Source of the DNA: Kiloniellaceae bacterium
GTDB lineage: Bacteria; Pseudomonadota; Alphaproteobacteria; Kiloniellales; Kiloniellaceae
Direction: 5' to 3'
NCBI GenBank assembly: GCA_021776195.1
Contig: JAJFGK010000035.1
Location: 47,699-111,698 of the forward strand
Length of the DNA: 64,000 bases
The position numbers and the translations under genes are program-made. Shown piece by piece: positions 7,462 through 16,674 of this stretch. Each line of letters opens with the position of its first letter. Position 1 is the stretch's first letter. The notes under the pieces are model-generated. The model worked only from the letters and a program-made list of their open reading frames with translations, ran no database searches and was not told the DNA's origin.

Positions 7462-8514
7462 CTATCCTTTCGCGCCCTGTGACGTGCGGTTGATGGTCAT
7501 GAGACAGAGGATCTCGAACATCATCTGGGCCGCGACCTGGGCGGTGTTGGTGGAGGGATCGTACTGCGGGGCGACCTCGACCACGTCGCCGCCGATGATG
7601 TTCAGACCTTTGAGCGCGCGCAGCATGACCTGGGCCTCACGTGGCAGAATGCCGCCGATCTCGGGTGTGCCGGTGCCCGGCGCATAGGCCGGATCGAGCC
7701 CGTCGACATCCAGTGTTACGTAAACCGGGCCGTCGCCGACCACTTCGCGGCACTTGGCGGCCACGGCCTCGGCGCCCAGGGTCACGAAGTCCTCGATATG
7801 TATGACGGTCATGCCGGAATCGTAGGAAAACTCCCAGAGGAACTCGGACGATCCGCGAATGCCGATCTGGACCGAGCGCTGCGGGTCGAGGACGCCGTCG
7901 AGCACGGCGAAGCGGAAGGGGCCGCCGTGGTGGAACTTGGCCCCGTCGTACTCGCCGGCGGTATCGCAGTGGGCGTCGATGTGAATCATGCCGACCGGCT
8001 CGTCGCGGCCCAGGGCTTTCATGATCGGATAGGTCACCGAATGGTCGCCGCCGGCGCTCAGCGGCCAGATGCCGGCCTCCTTGACCTTCAGGTAGTAGGC
8101 TTCGATGTCCTCGATCGAATGATGCAGGTTGAAGCGGCTGCGGAAGGGCACATCGCCCAGGTCGGCCACCTTGCACTCGGCCGTGGGCACCAGGTCGAGA
8201 ACGTGGTTGTAGGGCCCGACCCGCTCCATGGTGCGGATCGCCCGGGGCCCGAAACGCGCGCCGGAGCGGTTGGTCACGCCCAGGTCCATGGGAACGCCGA
8301 TCAGGCCGATGTCGATCCCGGCGTGGTCCGGCCGGGTCAGGGCGTCGGCGATATGGGGGGCATCGAGCAGGGTCGGCGGATCGGAGTAGGGCTTGCGCCG
8401 AACATCGCCCGTAAAGAGCAGGTCGGCGACCTTCTTGAAGGTCGGATCGAAGACATCGCTCCCCTTGGCGTTCTCGTACTTGTCGCGCAGCGCGCGCAGC
8501 TTATCCTGGTCCAC
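7462..8514 (-). CDS. Agmatinase-family ureohydrolase (agmatinase or guanidino-acid hydrolase)
   Basis: A 350-residue manganese hydrolase of the arginase/agmatinase superfamily. All metal motifs are intact: GGDHSVTYP, HIDAHCDT and DVDGLDPAYAPGTGTPE. The reaction class is cleavage of a guanidinium group to urea plus amine. Start is taken as GTG 8514, preceded by a GAGGGAGA ribosome site; the frame stays open upstream with no family similarity. An N-terminal helix of about 40 residues is longer than in E. coli SpeB and resembles guanidinobutyrase/guanidinopropionase-type enzymes. First gene of the operon with the NMT1-type importer, so it probably acts on the imported compound. Agmatine versus guanidino acid is unresolved. 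Confidence 0.85.
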   Translation of the reverse strand: MDQDKLRALRDKYENAKGSDVFDPTFKKVADLLFTGDVRRKPYSDPPTLLDAPHIADALTRPDHAGIDIGLIGVPMDLGVTNRSGARFGPRAIRTMERVGPYNHVLDLVPTAECKVADLGDVPFRSRFNLHHSIEDIEAYYLKVKEAGIWPLSAGGDHSVTYPIMKALGRDEPVGMIHIDAHCDTAGEYDGAKFHHGGPFRFAVLDGVLDPQRSVQIGIRGSSEFLWEFSYDSGMTVIHIEDFVTLGAEAVAAKCREVVGDGPVYVTLDVDGLDPAYAPGTGTPEIGGILPREAQVMLRALKGLNIIGGDVVEVAPQYDPSTNTAQVAAQMMFEILCLMTINRTSQGAKG

Positions 8515-8644
8515 GTCGATCTCCCTCGGTCTCGCGTCGGCCTCGTGCGGGCCGTTCGCCGGGCGCGCAGTCTGGCACAGACCACCGGAGAAAACGAGAC
8601 GGCTTTGTGCTAGATTTTTTGGCGAACAGCGGCGGGGGCATTTC

Positions 8645-10642
8645 ATGGCGACGGGCGGACCGGGAACGGATGGCGCGGCCGGAGGCGAGGCATTCGCGCG
8701 TCTGCTGTCGCCGATCGAGATCGGACCCAAGACCCTGCGCAACCGGGTCCTGGTGACCGCCCATGTGCCCGGCATCGCCGACAACGGTCTGCCGGGCGAA
8801 CGATACATTGCCTACCACCGCGCCCGGGCGCGCGGCGGCGCGGCCCTGCAGATCACCGGCGCCACCGCGGTCCACGAGACCAGCGGGCTGGGCGGTCCGC
8901 GGGGTCTCGCCAACCGCGACGACACCATCGTGCCGGGCTACCGGCGTCTGGCCGAGGCGGTCCAGGCCGAGGGCGGCGCTATCCTGGCGCAGTTGGCCCA
9001 CAGCGGTGCGACGGTGGGCATCGGCGAGGCTGGCCGGCCGCTCTGGGCACCCTCGCCCCGGGCCTCGGAGCTGTTGCGCGAGACGCCCCACGCCATGAGC
9101 CGTGCCGAAATCGCCGAAATCGTCCGGGCCTTCGGCGCCGCGGCGCGGCGCGCCCGCGACGGCGGACTGGACGGGGTCGAGATCCTCGGCGCCTTCGGCC
9201 TGCTGATCGCCGCTTTCCTCTCGCCCTATTCCAACCAGCGCAGCGACGCCTATGGCGGCTCGCCGGACAAGCGCCTGCGTTTTGCCCGCGAAGTGATCGA
9301 TGCGGTGCGCGAGGGCGCCGGGCCCGGGCTCATCGTCGGCATGCGCATCCCCGGCGAGGAGGAGGTCGAGGGCGGGCTCGATCAAGCGGCCTTGCGCGAG
9401 GTTGCCCAGGGCCTGGAGGCGACCGGCAAGCTGGACTACCTGAACGTCATCGCGGGGACCAATCTCGACCGCATGAACCGCGCCGCCCATTGGCCGCCGA
9501 CCCCGGCGCCCCAAGGCCTCTTCGTGCACCTGGCCGCGGGCATCAAGCAGGTCGTGGATCTGCCGGTCTTCACCGTGGGCCGCATCGTCGACCCGCGCCA
9601 CGCCGAGGCGATCCTCGCCAAGGGGGAGGCCGACATGGTCGGCATGACCCGGGCCCACATCGCCGATCCGGACCTGGTGACCAAGATCCGCGAGGACCGG
9701 GCATCGGACGTTCGTCCCTGTGTCGGGGCCAACGTCTGTATCGCCAAGGCGCTGGCCGGTCTGCCGATCCGCTGCGTCCACAACCCCGAGGCCGCGCGCG
9801 AGCACGAGTGGGGCCCGGCTGTTGCCACCCGCGAGTCAAAGCGGGTGGCGGTCATCGGGGGCGGACCCGCCGGGCTGGAGGCGGCGCGGGTCGCCGCCGA
9901 GCGCGGTCACCGGGTCACGCTTTATGAGCGCGATGCAGTGCTCGGCGGCCAGTTCCGGCTGCGCGCCGAGATCCCCGCCTGGCATGAGTTCCGGGCGGTG
10001 ATCGACTGGCGGCGCGCGCAGCTCGAAAAACTTCAGGTGCCGATCCGGCTCAATCATGGGATCGAGGCGGACGGGATCGCCGAGCTGGAGGCCGACGCCA
10101 TCGTGCTGGCCACCGGCGCGGGTCCGCTGCCTGCCGAGGTGCCCGGTGCCGAAGCGTCGTCGGTCGAGGTGGCGACGCCCCATGAGGTGGTGCGCGACGG
10201 CCGGCCGGATGCGCGCCGCGCCCTGGTCTGGGACCAAGCCGGCGGGGGCATCGGCGCCGGGACGATCGAATCCTTGGTCGCCCAGGAAATCTCGGTGACG
10301 GTGGTGACGCCGGGTTTCGCGGTGGCCGAGGACATGGATTTGACCCTGCGCGTGCCGCTCTATCGGCGCCTGCTCTCGGCCGGCACGATTTTCCTGCCCA
10401 ACAGCGAGGTTCTGGGTCTGGAGGGCGACGCGGCGCGCCTTCGCAATCTCTATTCCGGCGAGGAAAGCCGGGTCGGGCCACTCGACCTTCTGGTGGCCTG
10501 GCGCGGCAGCGCGGTTGTCGACGGCCTGCGCGCGGCGATCGAGGCGGCCGGGATCGAGCTGCACCTGATCGGCGACTGCCTGGCGCCGCGCAGCGCCGAC
10601 ATCGCCATCAGCGAAGGCGCCCTGGCGGCGCGCAAGATCTGA
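8645..10642 (+). CDS. NADH:flavin oxidoreductase of the trimethylamine dehydrogenase/2,4-dienoyl-CoA reductase family
   Basis: A 665-residue protein with an N-terminal FMN TIM barrel (residues about 20-350), an Fe-S linker and C-terminal nucleotide-binding domains with GGGPAGLEAARVAAERGH. Relatives oxidatively demethylate amines (trimethylamine, dimethylglycine, stachydrine) or reduce enoyl compounds. The linker reads C359-V-G-A-N-V-C365 and C377: one of the four cysteines of the usual CxxCxxC...C cluster is alanine. ATG 8645 is the natural start just before LLSPIEIGPKTLRNR; upstream frame is non-coding. Divergent from the ureohydrolase operon (130 bp between) and convergent with its paralog at 10667. 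A TAGATT at 8611 may be its -10 box. Confidence 0.85.
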   Translation: MATGGPGTDGAAGGEAFARLLSPIEIGPKTLRNRVLVTAHVPGIADNGLPGERYIAYHRARARGGAALQITGATAVHETSGLGGPRGLANRDDTIVPGYRRLAEAVQAEGGAILAQLAHSGATVGIGEAGRPLWAPSPRASELLRETPHAMSRAEIAEIVRAFGAAARRARDGGLDGVEILGAFGLLIAAFLSPYSNQRSDAYGGSPDKRLRFAREVIDAVREGAGPGLIVGMRIPGEEEVEGGLDQAALREVAQGLEATGKLDYLNVIAGTNLDRMNRAAHWPPTPAPQGLFVHLAAGIKQVVDLPVFTVGRIVDPRHAEAILAKGEADMVGMTRAHIADPDLVTKIREDRASDVRPCVGANVCIAKALAGLPIRCVHNPEAAREHEWGPAVATRESKRVAVIGGGPAGLEAARVAAERGHRVTLYERDAVLGGQFRLRAEIPAWHEFRAVIDWRRAQLEKLQVPIRLNHGIEADGIAELEADAIVLATGAGPLPAEVPGAEASSVEVATPHEVVRDGRPDARRALVWDQAGGGIGAGTIESLVAQEISVTVVTPGFAVAEDMDLTLRVPLYRRLLSAGTIFLPNSEVLGLEGDAARLRNLYSGEESRVGPLDLLVAWRGSAVVDGLRAAIEAAGIELHLIGDCLAPRSADIAISEGALAARKI

Positions 10643-10666
10643 CGCACAAGATTTGAAAGCCGCGGG

Positions 10667-12625
10667 TCACATGGCCAGACCGGCTTCCAGGCCCTCGAAG
10701 ACGGCTTCCTCGGCCGAGCGCGGCGACAGGCAGTCGCCAGCCAGATGGACCGGGATGGCGAGATCCGCCAGGCTCGCTTCCAGGGTCGTGTCCGGCTCGT
10801 GGCCGAGGGCGAGAACCACGGTGTCGACCCCCTCGCAGACAATCGGCTCGTTGCTGGCGCTGTGCTGCAGATAGGCGGTCTCGCCATCGGCGCCAAAGAG
10901 CCGGGCGTAGGGAATCACCTCGACCCCCAGCTTGTGGATGCGCCCGGCCCAGTGGTCGCGCAGGTACATCTGTAGCTCCTGGCCGGCATGGGTGCCGTTG
11001 ACGGCGAGGCGGACGTGGCAGCCGTCCCGGGCCAGCTTCTCGGCCAGGCCGAGTCCGATCCAGTCGCAGCGCCAATCGGCGATCAACACCCGCTGGCCGG
11101 GATTGACCTCGCCGCGCAGCACCTGCCAGGCCTCGACTACATGGGCCTCCTTCTCGCCTTCGATCGGCGGGCGATGGGGCCGGGCGCCGGTGGCGACGAT
11201 CACCGCGTCGGCGCCTTCGGCCGTCACCAGGGCGCGGCCGAGCGTGCAGTTGCGCCGCACCTCGACCCCGGCCAGATCCATCTCGCGGGCCAGATTGGTG
11301 GCCAGGCCGCCAAACTCCGCGCGGCCCGGCAGGGTCTGGGCCAGCAGCACCTGCCCGCCAAGCTGGGGCCCGGCCTCGCAGAGAACCACCTTGTGGCCGC
11401 GCTCGCCGGCGACGGCAGCGGCCTTCATGCCGGCCGGCCCGCCACCGGCCACCAGGACCTTCTTCAGGCGCCGGGCCGGCGGGCGGGTGCCGTAGAGGCG
11501 CTCGCGGCCGGTCTCGGGATGCTGGATGCAGGAGATGCCGACCCCCATCTGCATATGGCCGATGCAGGCCTGGTTGCAGCCGATGCAGGCGCGGATGTCG
11601 TCGAGGCGCCCCTCGCGCGCCTTGTTGGCCATTTCCGGATCGGCGATCATCGCCCGGGTCATGCCCACCAAATCGGCCTGCCCGCTGGCCAGGATGGCCT
11701 CGGCCATCTGGGGCTGGTTGATCCGCCCGGCGACGAAGACCGGCAGTCTCACGCCGCCGGCCTTCAGGGCGGCGGCCATGGGGGCGACGTAGCCCTGTTC
11801 GATCTGCATCGGCGGCACCACATGGATCGAGCCGGCCAGGCCGGCCATCGAACCGGCGATGACGTTCACGTAGTCCAACGCCCCGGCGGCTTCCAGGGCG
11901 AGACAGACCTCCAGCACGGTCTTGGGGTCGAGGCCGCCCTCTTCGATTTCGTCGGCCGAGATGCGCATGCCCAGCACCATCTCGCCGCCGACCTCCCGGC
12001 GGATCGCCGCCAGGATCTCCTGGGCGAAGCGCAGGCGATTCTCGGCGCTGCCGCCGTAGCGGTCTTCGCGGCGGTTGACCGTCGGGTTGAGGAACTGGGC
12101 GATCAGCAGGCCGTGACTCGCCATGACCTCGAGGCCATCGAGGCCCGCATCCCGGTAGCGGCCCGCCGCCGCGGCAAAAGACTGGATCAGCTCCTCGATC
12201 ATCCCCAGCGGCATGGCCCGCGGCACGTTGTGAAAGCGATTGTCGGGGGTCGAGGAGGGCGCATAGGTGACCAGCCGGCGGCCGCCCTTCATGGCCGCGG
12301 TGACCCGCCCGGCGTGACCCAACTGACCGAAGACCGCGCAGCCGTGGCGTTGCACCGCCTCGGCGACCCGGGCGAAACCCGGAACACAGCGGTCGTGGCT
12401 GGCATTGATGGCCGGCTGGTCGCTCATCGAGCTTTCGTGGACCCGCGCGGACTCCATGATGATCAGTCCGGCGCCGCCCCGGGCGCGGGCCTCGTGATAG
12501 GCCGCCAGGTCGTCGTTCGGGCTGGCCTCGGTGAGCAGATTGGTCATGTGCCCAGTGGAGAAGATCCGGTTGCGGATTTCCAGATCGCGAATTTTCAAGG
12601 GCGTGAAGAGCTGTTCGAAGGGCAT
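10667..12625 (-). CDS. NADH:flavin oxidoreductase, trimethylamine dehydrogenase family, complete Fe-S motif
   Basis: A 652-residue paralog of the neighbouring gene. FMN barrel (FEQLFTPLKIRDLEIRNR at the start, GQLGHAGR mid-barrel, MASHGLLIAQFLNP), then CIGCNQACIGHM with a later ISC, giving all four cluster cysteines, then Rossmann domains (VAGGGPAGMKAAAVAGERGH). Expected cofactors are FMN, 4Fe-4S, and FAD or ADP plus NAD(P)H. The likely role is oxidative demethylation or enoate reduction in the cytoplasm. It converges on the gene at 8645 with only 24 bp between stops and no visible terminator. Divergent from the TPR gene (65 bp between starts). Confidence 0.87.
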   Translation of the reverse strand: MPFEQLFTPLKIRDLEIRNRIFSTGHMTNLLTEASPNDDLAAYHEARARGGAGLIIMESARVHESSMSDQPAINASHDRCVPGFARVAEAVQRHGCAVFGQLGHAGRVTAAMKGGRRLVTYAPSSTPDNRFHNVPRAMPLGMIEELIQSFAAAAGRYRDAGLDGLEVMASHGLLIAQFLNPTVNRREDRYGGSAENRLRFAQEILAAIRREVGGEMVLGMRISADEIEEGGLDPKTVLEVCLALEAAGALDYVNVIAGSMAGLAGSIHVVPPMQIEQGYVAPMAAALKAGGVRLPVFVAGRINQPQMAEAILASGQADLVGMTRAMIADPEMANKAREGRLDDIRACIGCNQACIGHMQMGVGISCIQHPETGRERLYGTRPPARRLKKVLVAGGGPAGMKAAAVAGERGHKVVLCEAGPQLGGQVLLAQTLPGRAEFGGLATNLAREMDLAGVEVRRNCTLGRALVTAEGADAVIVATGARPHRPPIEGEKEAHVVEAWQVLRGEVNPGQRVLIADWRCDWIGLGLAEKLARDGCHVRLAVNGTHAGQELQMYLRDHWAGRIHKLGVEVIPYARLFGADGETAYLQHSASNEPIVCEGVDTVVLALGHEPDTTLEASLADLAIPVHLAGDCLSPRSAEEAVFEGLEAGLAM

Positions 12626-12690
12626 GCCGGCATTCCATTCCGAGAGGCAGCGCCCTACAATGCCGCCTCCGGGAACAGAGGGAAAGCGCC

Positions 12691-14040
12691 ATGCACCAGG
12701 ACGAACGCGGTCACGCCATGACCACCGACAGCACCGCGGCGGGAGAGGCGCTGGACGGCGCGATCCACAACCTTTTGCACTGGCGCGCGGCGGTGATCCC
12801 CAATCTCAAGGCGGCGCTGGAAGCCGATGCGGACTTCGGCTTGGGCCACGCCGTGACCGGATTGATCCTGCACGGCGCGCGCAACGTTCATTTCCGGCCG
12901 AAGATCGCCCAGTCCCTGGAAGCGGCCAAGGCGGCAGCGCCGCGGCTGACCACGCGCGAGCGCCTTTATGTCGCCGCCCTGGAAGCGGCCTATGAGGGGC
13001 GGATCACACAATCGGTGACCTGTTACGAGCAGATCCTGAGCGATCACCCCCGCGACCTCATGGCGCAGCGCCTGGCCCAGATGGAGCTCTTCTGGATCGG
13101 CGAGATGAGCTGGTCCGAGACGATCTCGGCCCAGTGCGCCGACGCCTGGGACGAGACGGTCCCGAGCTATGGGATACATCTGTCCTGCCGCGCCTTCGAC
13201 CTGGAGGAGACCTTGCAGTTCGACGCGGCGGAGCGTCTCGGGCGTCAGGCCGTGGAGATCGACCCGACCGACGTCTGGGGCACCCATGCCGTTGCCCATG
13301 TCCTGATCATGCAGGGCCGCCACGGCGATGGCATCGCCTGGCTCGAAGGCCTGAAGGACAGGTGGGCCGAGGCCAATCAGATGTCGCTGCATCTCTGGTG
13401 GCACCGCTGCCTCTTTCACCTCGAGCGCGGCGAATTCGATGCCGTGCTTGCGATCTACGATGACTGGGTGCGCAACCGCGAGCTGGATCTGCTCCAGTCC
13501 ATGCCGGACCTCTATATCGATCTGCAGAACGGCGCTTCCCTGCTCTTGCGCCTGGAGCTGCGCGGTGTCGAGGTCGGCGGCCGCTGGGCTGAAATGGCCG
13601 AGCTCGCGCTGAACCGCCTGGAGGATCACACCAGTCCCTTCACCTCGCCGCACTTCGCCCTGATCCTGGCGGCGAGCGGGCGTTTCGACGAGGCCGCGAC
13701 GCTGGTGGCCTCGATGCGGGCCTTCGCGGCGGCCGATGAGGGCACCTTCGGGCCGCGCTATCGCAGCGCCGCGATCCCGGCCGCCGAGGCGGCGATTGCC
13801 CATCGCAAGGGCGAGCACGACAAGGTCGTCGCCACCCTGATGCCGGCGCGCCGCCTGCTTTGGCAGATGGGCGGCAGTCATGCCCAGCGCGATCTCTTCT
13901 TCCTCATGCTGGCCGACTCGGCCCAGCGCCTCGAGCGCCCGGACCTGTTGCAGCGGGTGCTGCGGGACCTCGCGGCCTGCGGTTTCAGCGATCCCGAGAG
14001 CCGAATTGGCTACCGCGACGCGGTGGGCCAGCTGCATTGA
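12691..14040 (+). CDS. TPR-containing protein, TTC38-like
   Basis: A 449-residue all-helical protein without signal or membrane segment. It matches the TTC38-like family, with successive helix pairs and the segment THAVAHVLIMQGRHGDGIAWLEG followed by LWWHRCLFHLERGEFD. TPR proteins of this family are presumed protein-interaction scaffolds; no enzymatic role is known. ATG 12691 follows GAGGGAAAG. It opens a three-gene unit with the S33 peptidase and LysE transporter, each joined by a 4-bp overlap, which implies co-translation. A TACAAT at about 12655 could be a -10 box for this unit. Confidence 0.8.
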   Translation: MHQDERGHAMTTDSTAAGEALDGAIHNLLHWRAAVIPNLKAALEADADFGLGHAVTGLILHGARNVHFRPKIAQSLEAAKAAAPRLTTRERLYVAALEAAYEGRITQSVTCYEQILSDHPRDLMAQRLAQMELFWIGEMSWSETISAQCADAWDETVPSYGIHLSCRAFDLEETLQFDAAERLGRQAVEIDPTDVWGTHAVAHVLIMQGRHGDGIAWLEGLKDRWAEANQMSLHLWWHRCLFHLERGEFDAVLAIYDDWVRNRELDLLQSMPDLYIDLQNGASLLLRLELRGVEVGGRWAEMAELALNRLEDHTSPFTSPHFALILAASGRFDEAATLVASMRAFAAADEGTFGPRYRSAAIPAAEAAIAHRKGEHDKVVATLMPARRLLWQMGGSHAQRDLFFLMLADSAQRLERPDLLQRVLRDLAACGFSDPESRIGYRDAVGQLH

Positions 14041-15545
14041 TCCGCGCCGTTGCCGCGCTGCTGGTACTGCTGCTGCTGGGCCGGGCGGCGGCCGGCGCCC
14101 AAACCGCGGCCGGCTATCAGCCGAGCGACTGCTGGTTTGCCGACGCAGAGCCGTTGCGGGCATCTTGTGGCCACCTGATCGTACCGGAGCAGTGGGAGGG
14201 CGCGACCAAGGTCACCCTGCGGCTGCCCTTGGTCCGCTTCGGCAGCAAGAACTACGACAGCCTGCGACCGCCGGTCGTCTTTCTCGCCGGTGGGCCCGGC
14301 TCCGGCAGCGTGGTCGAGGACCTCGACTGGCTAAGGGCCTGGCGCTGGTATGCCGACAGCCTCTTTCCCGGCCGGGTTCTCATCGCATTCGATCAACGAG
14401 GATCGGGGGCCAGCGAACCCGCGCTGCTCTGCCCCGGATCCGACGATCCGCGAAACTGGGCGGGGCTCGCCAACTCGATGGCGGAGTCGGTCGATCGCTC
14501 CAGACGCTACCGTGACTTTCTTGCCGCTTGCAGCGAACGTCTGAAAAATTTGGGGATCGATTTTTCAGTCTATAACAGCCGCCAGATTGCCATGGATGTC
14601 GTCGCCCTGCTCGATGGCCTCGGCTTCGAAAAGGCGGTCTTGTTCGGCAACTCCTATGGCACCCACCTGGCCTTGACGGTGTTGCGCGCGGCGCCGGAAC
14701 GGGTCGCGGGACTGGTCCTCGATTCGGTCTTGCCACCCGGGATCCAATCGCGCTTCTTGTCCGGCGGGCCCTTCGGAGAAGCCCTCGAGGCCCTCTTTCA
14801 GGCCTGCGCGGCCGACGAAGCCTGCAACAAAGCCTTTCCCGGGCTCCGCGGTGAGCTGAAGGCCGTGGTCGCACGCTTGGCGGGTTCGCCCTTGAAGCTT
14901 GAAGTGGTCAACCCGAACAGCACGAAACCCTTCATCTTCCAGGTCGACGACTGGGCCTTTCTCGACCTGCTGCACCGCGCTCTCTATGACGACAAAAGAA
15001 TCCCGCACCTGCCGAGCCTGATCCACGGCCTGGCCAAGGGCGAGGACTGGCGTCTGAAATCCGCCGCCGAAGACTTTATCTATGACCCGGGCTTGCTGGG
15101 CTATCGCGAGGGGGCGAACTACGCCATTGCCTGCCACGATCTGTTCCGCGGGACCGACCTGGAACGGGGCGTGCAGGCAAGTGGCGCCGGGCCGCATTTG
15201 AAAAGCTGGGCGCGTCGGGTCCGGGCCGAAATGCCCTGCGATCTCTGGCCCTCGGGAACAGCGTCGGCCGAGCTGCGCGCGCCGGTCCAGGGACAGGTGC
15301 CGGCCCTGCTGCTGGTGGGGGCCTTCGATCCCATCACGCCACCCTCCTTCGCGCGTTTCGCGGCGGCCACACTCAGCGGCAGTCATCTCTTCGTCTTTCC
15401 CTCGGAAGGACATAGCCCGATCTGGCGCAACGGCTGCGCCCATGCCGTGGTGAAGGCCTTCATGGAGGACCCGGGACCGCGTCCCGCCCCACCCTGCCTC
15501 GACAAGCTGCGTGTCAGGCGTTTTTCGACACTGGGCGGTGGATGA
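14037..15545 (+). CDS. Exported alpha/beta hydrolase, S33 (proline iminopeptidase/tripeptidyl aminopeptidase) family
   Basis: A 502-residue protein if read from TTG 14037, which overlaps the TPR stop as TTGA and directly precedes a signal peptide (IRAVAALLVLLLLGRAAAGAQ). The frame is open back to 13860 but that stretch is inside the TPR gene. Motifs: oxyanion GGPGSG, nucleophile FGNSYGTH, acid GAFDPITPP, and His in SEGHSPIW. Paired cysteines (CWF...CGH and others) suit a periplasmic enzyme. S33 enzymes remove N-terminal residues or short peptides. Its stop overlaps the LysE start (ATGA), linking peptide breakdown outside the cytoplasm with an amino acid exporter. Confidence 0.82.
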   Translation: MIRAVAALLVLLLLGRAAAGAQTAAGYQPSDCWFADAEPLRASCGHLIVPEQWEGATKVTLRLPLVRFGSKNYDSLRPPVVFLAGGPGSGSVVEDLDWLRAWRWYADSLFPGRVLIAFDQRGSGASEPALLCPGSDDPRNWAGLANSMAESVDRSRRYRDFLAACSERLKNLGIDFSVYNSRQIAMDVVALLDGLGFEKAVLFGNSYGTHLALTVLRAAPERVAGLVLDSVLPPGIQSRFLSGGPFGEALEALFQACAADEACNKAFPGLRGELKAVVARLAGSPLKLEVVNPNSTKPFIFQVDDWAFLDLLHRALYDDKRIPHLPSLIHGLAKGEDWRLKSAAEDFIYDPGLLGYREGANYAIACHDLFRGTDLERGVQASGAGPHLKSWARRVRAEMPCDLWPSGTASAELRAPVQGQVPALLLVGAFDPITPPSFARFAAATLSGSHLFVFPSEGHSPIWRNGCAHAVVKAFMEDPGPRPAPPCLDKLRVRRFSTLGGG

Positions 15546-16198
15546 TGGTGGCTTTGTTTGACCTCCTGCCGGCCTGGCCGGCCTTCAGCACATTCCTGCT
15601 GGCCAGCCTTGCGGTCGGCGCGGCCCCCGGACCTGGCATGATGTTCGCCGTCGCGCGCGGTCTCGGCCAGGGACGGCTGGCGGGGCTGGTGTCGGTGCTG
15701 GGCCTCTCGGCGGGCTCTTTCCTGCTCTGCCTCACCGCGGCCTTCGGGGTGGCGGCGGTGATCGCCGCCTCCGAGCTGGCCTACGATCTGCTGCGCTACG
15801 CCGGCGCGGCCTATCTGGTCTATCTTGCGCTGCGCACCCTGATCCGCGGCGGCGCTCTGCCCGGCCGGGCCGCCGTCGCCGAGAAGGACAGCCTGCCCCG
15901 TATCTTTCGCCAGGCGCTGATCACCAACATCATGAATCCGAAGTCGGGACTGTTTTACCTGTCCTTCGTGCCGCCCTTCACCGATCCCGAACGGGGCAGC
16001 GTCGTGGCGCAGTTCATCTTGCTGGGGATCATCTTCAACGTGATGGGAAACTCGATCAATCTGGCCGTTGCCTTCTTCTTCGGTCACATCGGCGACTGGT
16101 TGGCCCAGCACCCGCGGATCTGGCGCGGCCAGCAGTGGTTCACGGCCACGGTGTTTTGCGCGATCGCCGCGCAGTTGGTCCTTCTGCAGCGGCTCTAA
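15542..16198 (+). CDS. LysE/RhtB family translocator
   Basis: A 218-residue inner-membrane protein with about six transmembrane segments. It has the family motif GAAPGPGMMFAVARG after the first helix and ALITNIMNPKSGLFYLSFVPPF in the fourth region. LysE/RhtB proteins export amino acids or their derivatives by proton antiport. The start ATG 15542 overlaps the previous stop. The end overlaps by 4 bp the end of the convergent cyclotransferase gene (16195), so there is no room for a terminator between the two. Confidence 0.88.
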   Translation: MMVALFDLLPAWPAFSTFLLASLAVGAAPGPGMMFAVARGLGQGRLAGLVSVLGLSAGSFLLCLTAAFGVAAVIAASELAYDLLRYAGAAYLVYLALRTLIRGGALPGRAAVAEKDSLPRIFRQALITNIMNPKSGLFYLSFVPPFTDPERGSVVAQFILLGIIFNVMGNSINLAVAFFFGHIGDWLAQHPRIWRGQQWFTATVFCAIAAQLVLLQRL

Positions 16199-16674
16199 GC
16201 GTCTCCAACCTTGCCGCGGCGCGCTTCGATGGCGGCGATGTAATCGGCCGGCAGACCGTGCTCCTTGGCGCCTTCGATCATCATGTCGATGTACTGGTCG
16301 GCCGGCACGAAGGGGCCTTCGGGACGCACCACCCGGTAGAGATCGCCGGGATGCCAGGCCCCGTCGGCGCCCAGGACCAGAAAGGTCTCGCGGCGGTAAA
16401 GCCCCAGCGGAATGTCCTCCAGGATGTCGAGCGCCTCCAGCTCGCTGGCCTGAACCGCGAACAGAACGCCGCGCACCAGCTCGCCCGGGGCCTCCATGAT
16501 GGTGCTGATGCCACCGTTCATGTCGGTCGAAAAGCGGCGGAACTCGATCCGGTAGTTCGGCAGCTGACCCAGCATCGCCGGCCGCGCCGAGGGACAGTAG
16601 TCCCGCAGATAGGACGACTTCATGTTGGAGCCATAGGAAAAGGTGAAGAGCTCGCCCGGCGCGAGGTCGGTCAT
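16195..16674 (-). CDS. Gamma-glutamylcyclotransferase-like (AIG2/GGCT fold) protein
   Basis: A 159-residue cytoplasmic protein. The N-terminus TFSYGSNMKSSYLRD is the phosphate/gamma-glutamyl binding loop YGSNM of GGCT-fold proteins. A downstream glutamate in the LEALDILEDIPLGLYRRE region may be the catalytic acid. The family cyclises gamma-glutamyl amines or peptides to 5-oxoproline plus free amine, although many members are unassigned. It is translationally coupled (4-bp overlap) to the epimerase encoded upstream in the same direction. A gamma-glutamyl amine role would fit the GlnT-type synthetase at the left edge, but the two are 15 kb apart. Confidence 0.8.
   Translation of the reverse strand: MTDLAPGELFTFSYGSNMKSSYLRDYCPSARPAMLGQLPNYRIEFRRFSTDMNGGISTIMEAPGELVRGVLFAVQASELEALDILEDIPLGLYRRETFLVLGADGAWHPGDLYRVVRPEGPFVPADQYIDMMIEGAKEHGLPADYIAAIEARRGKVGDA

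Noticed and set aside
10988..12721. Plus-strand open frame of 577 codons opposite the 10667 oxidoreductase
   Set aside because: Composition rich in Gly/Ala/His/Gln without motifs; the opposite strand is clearly coding.
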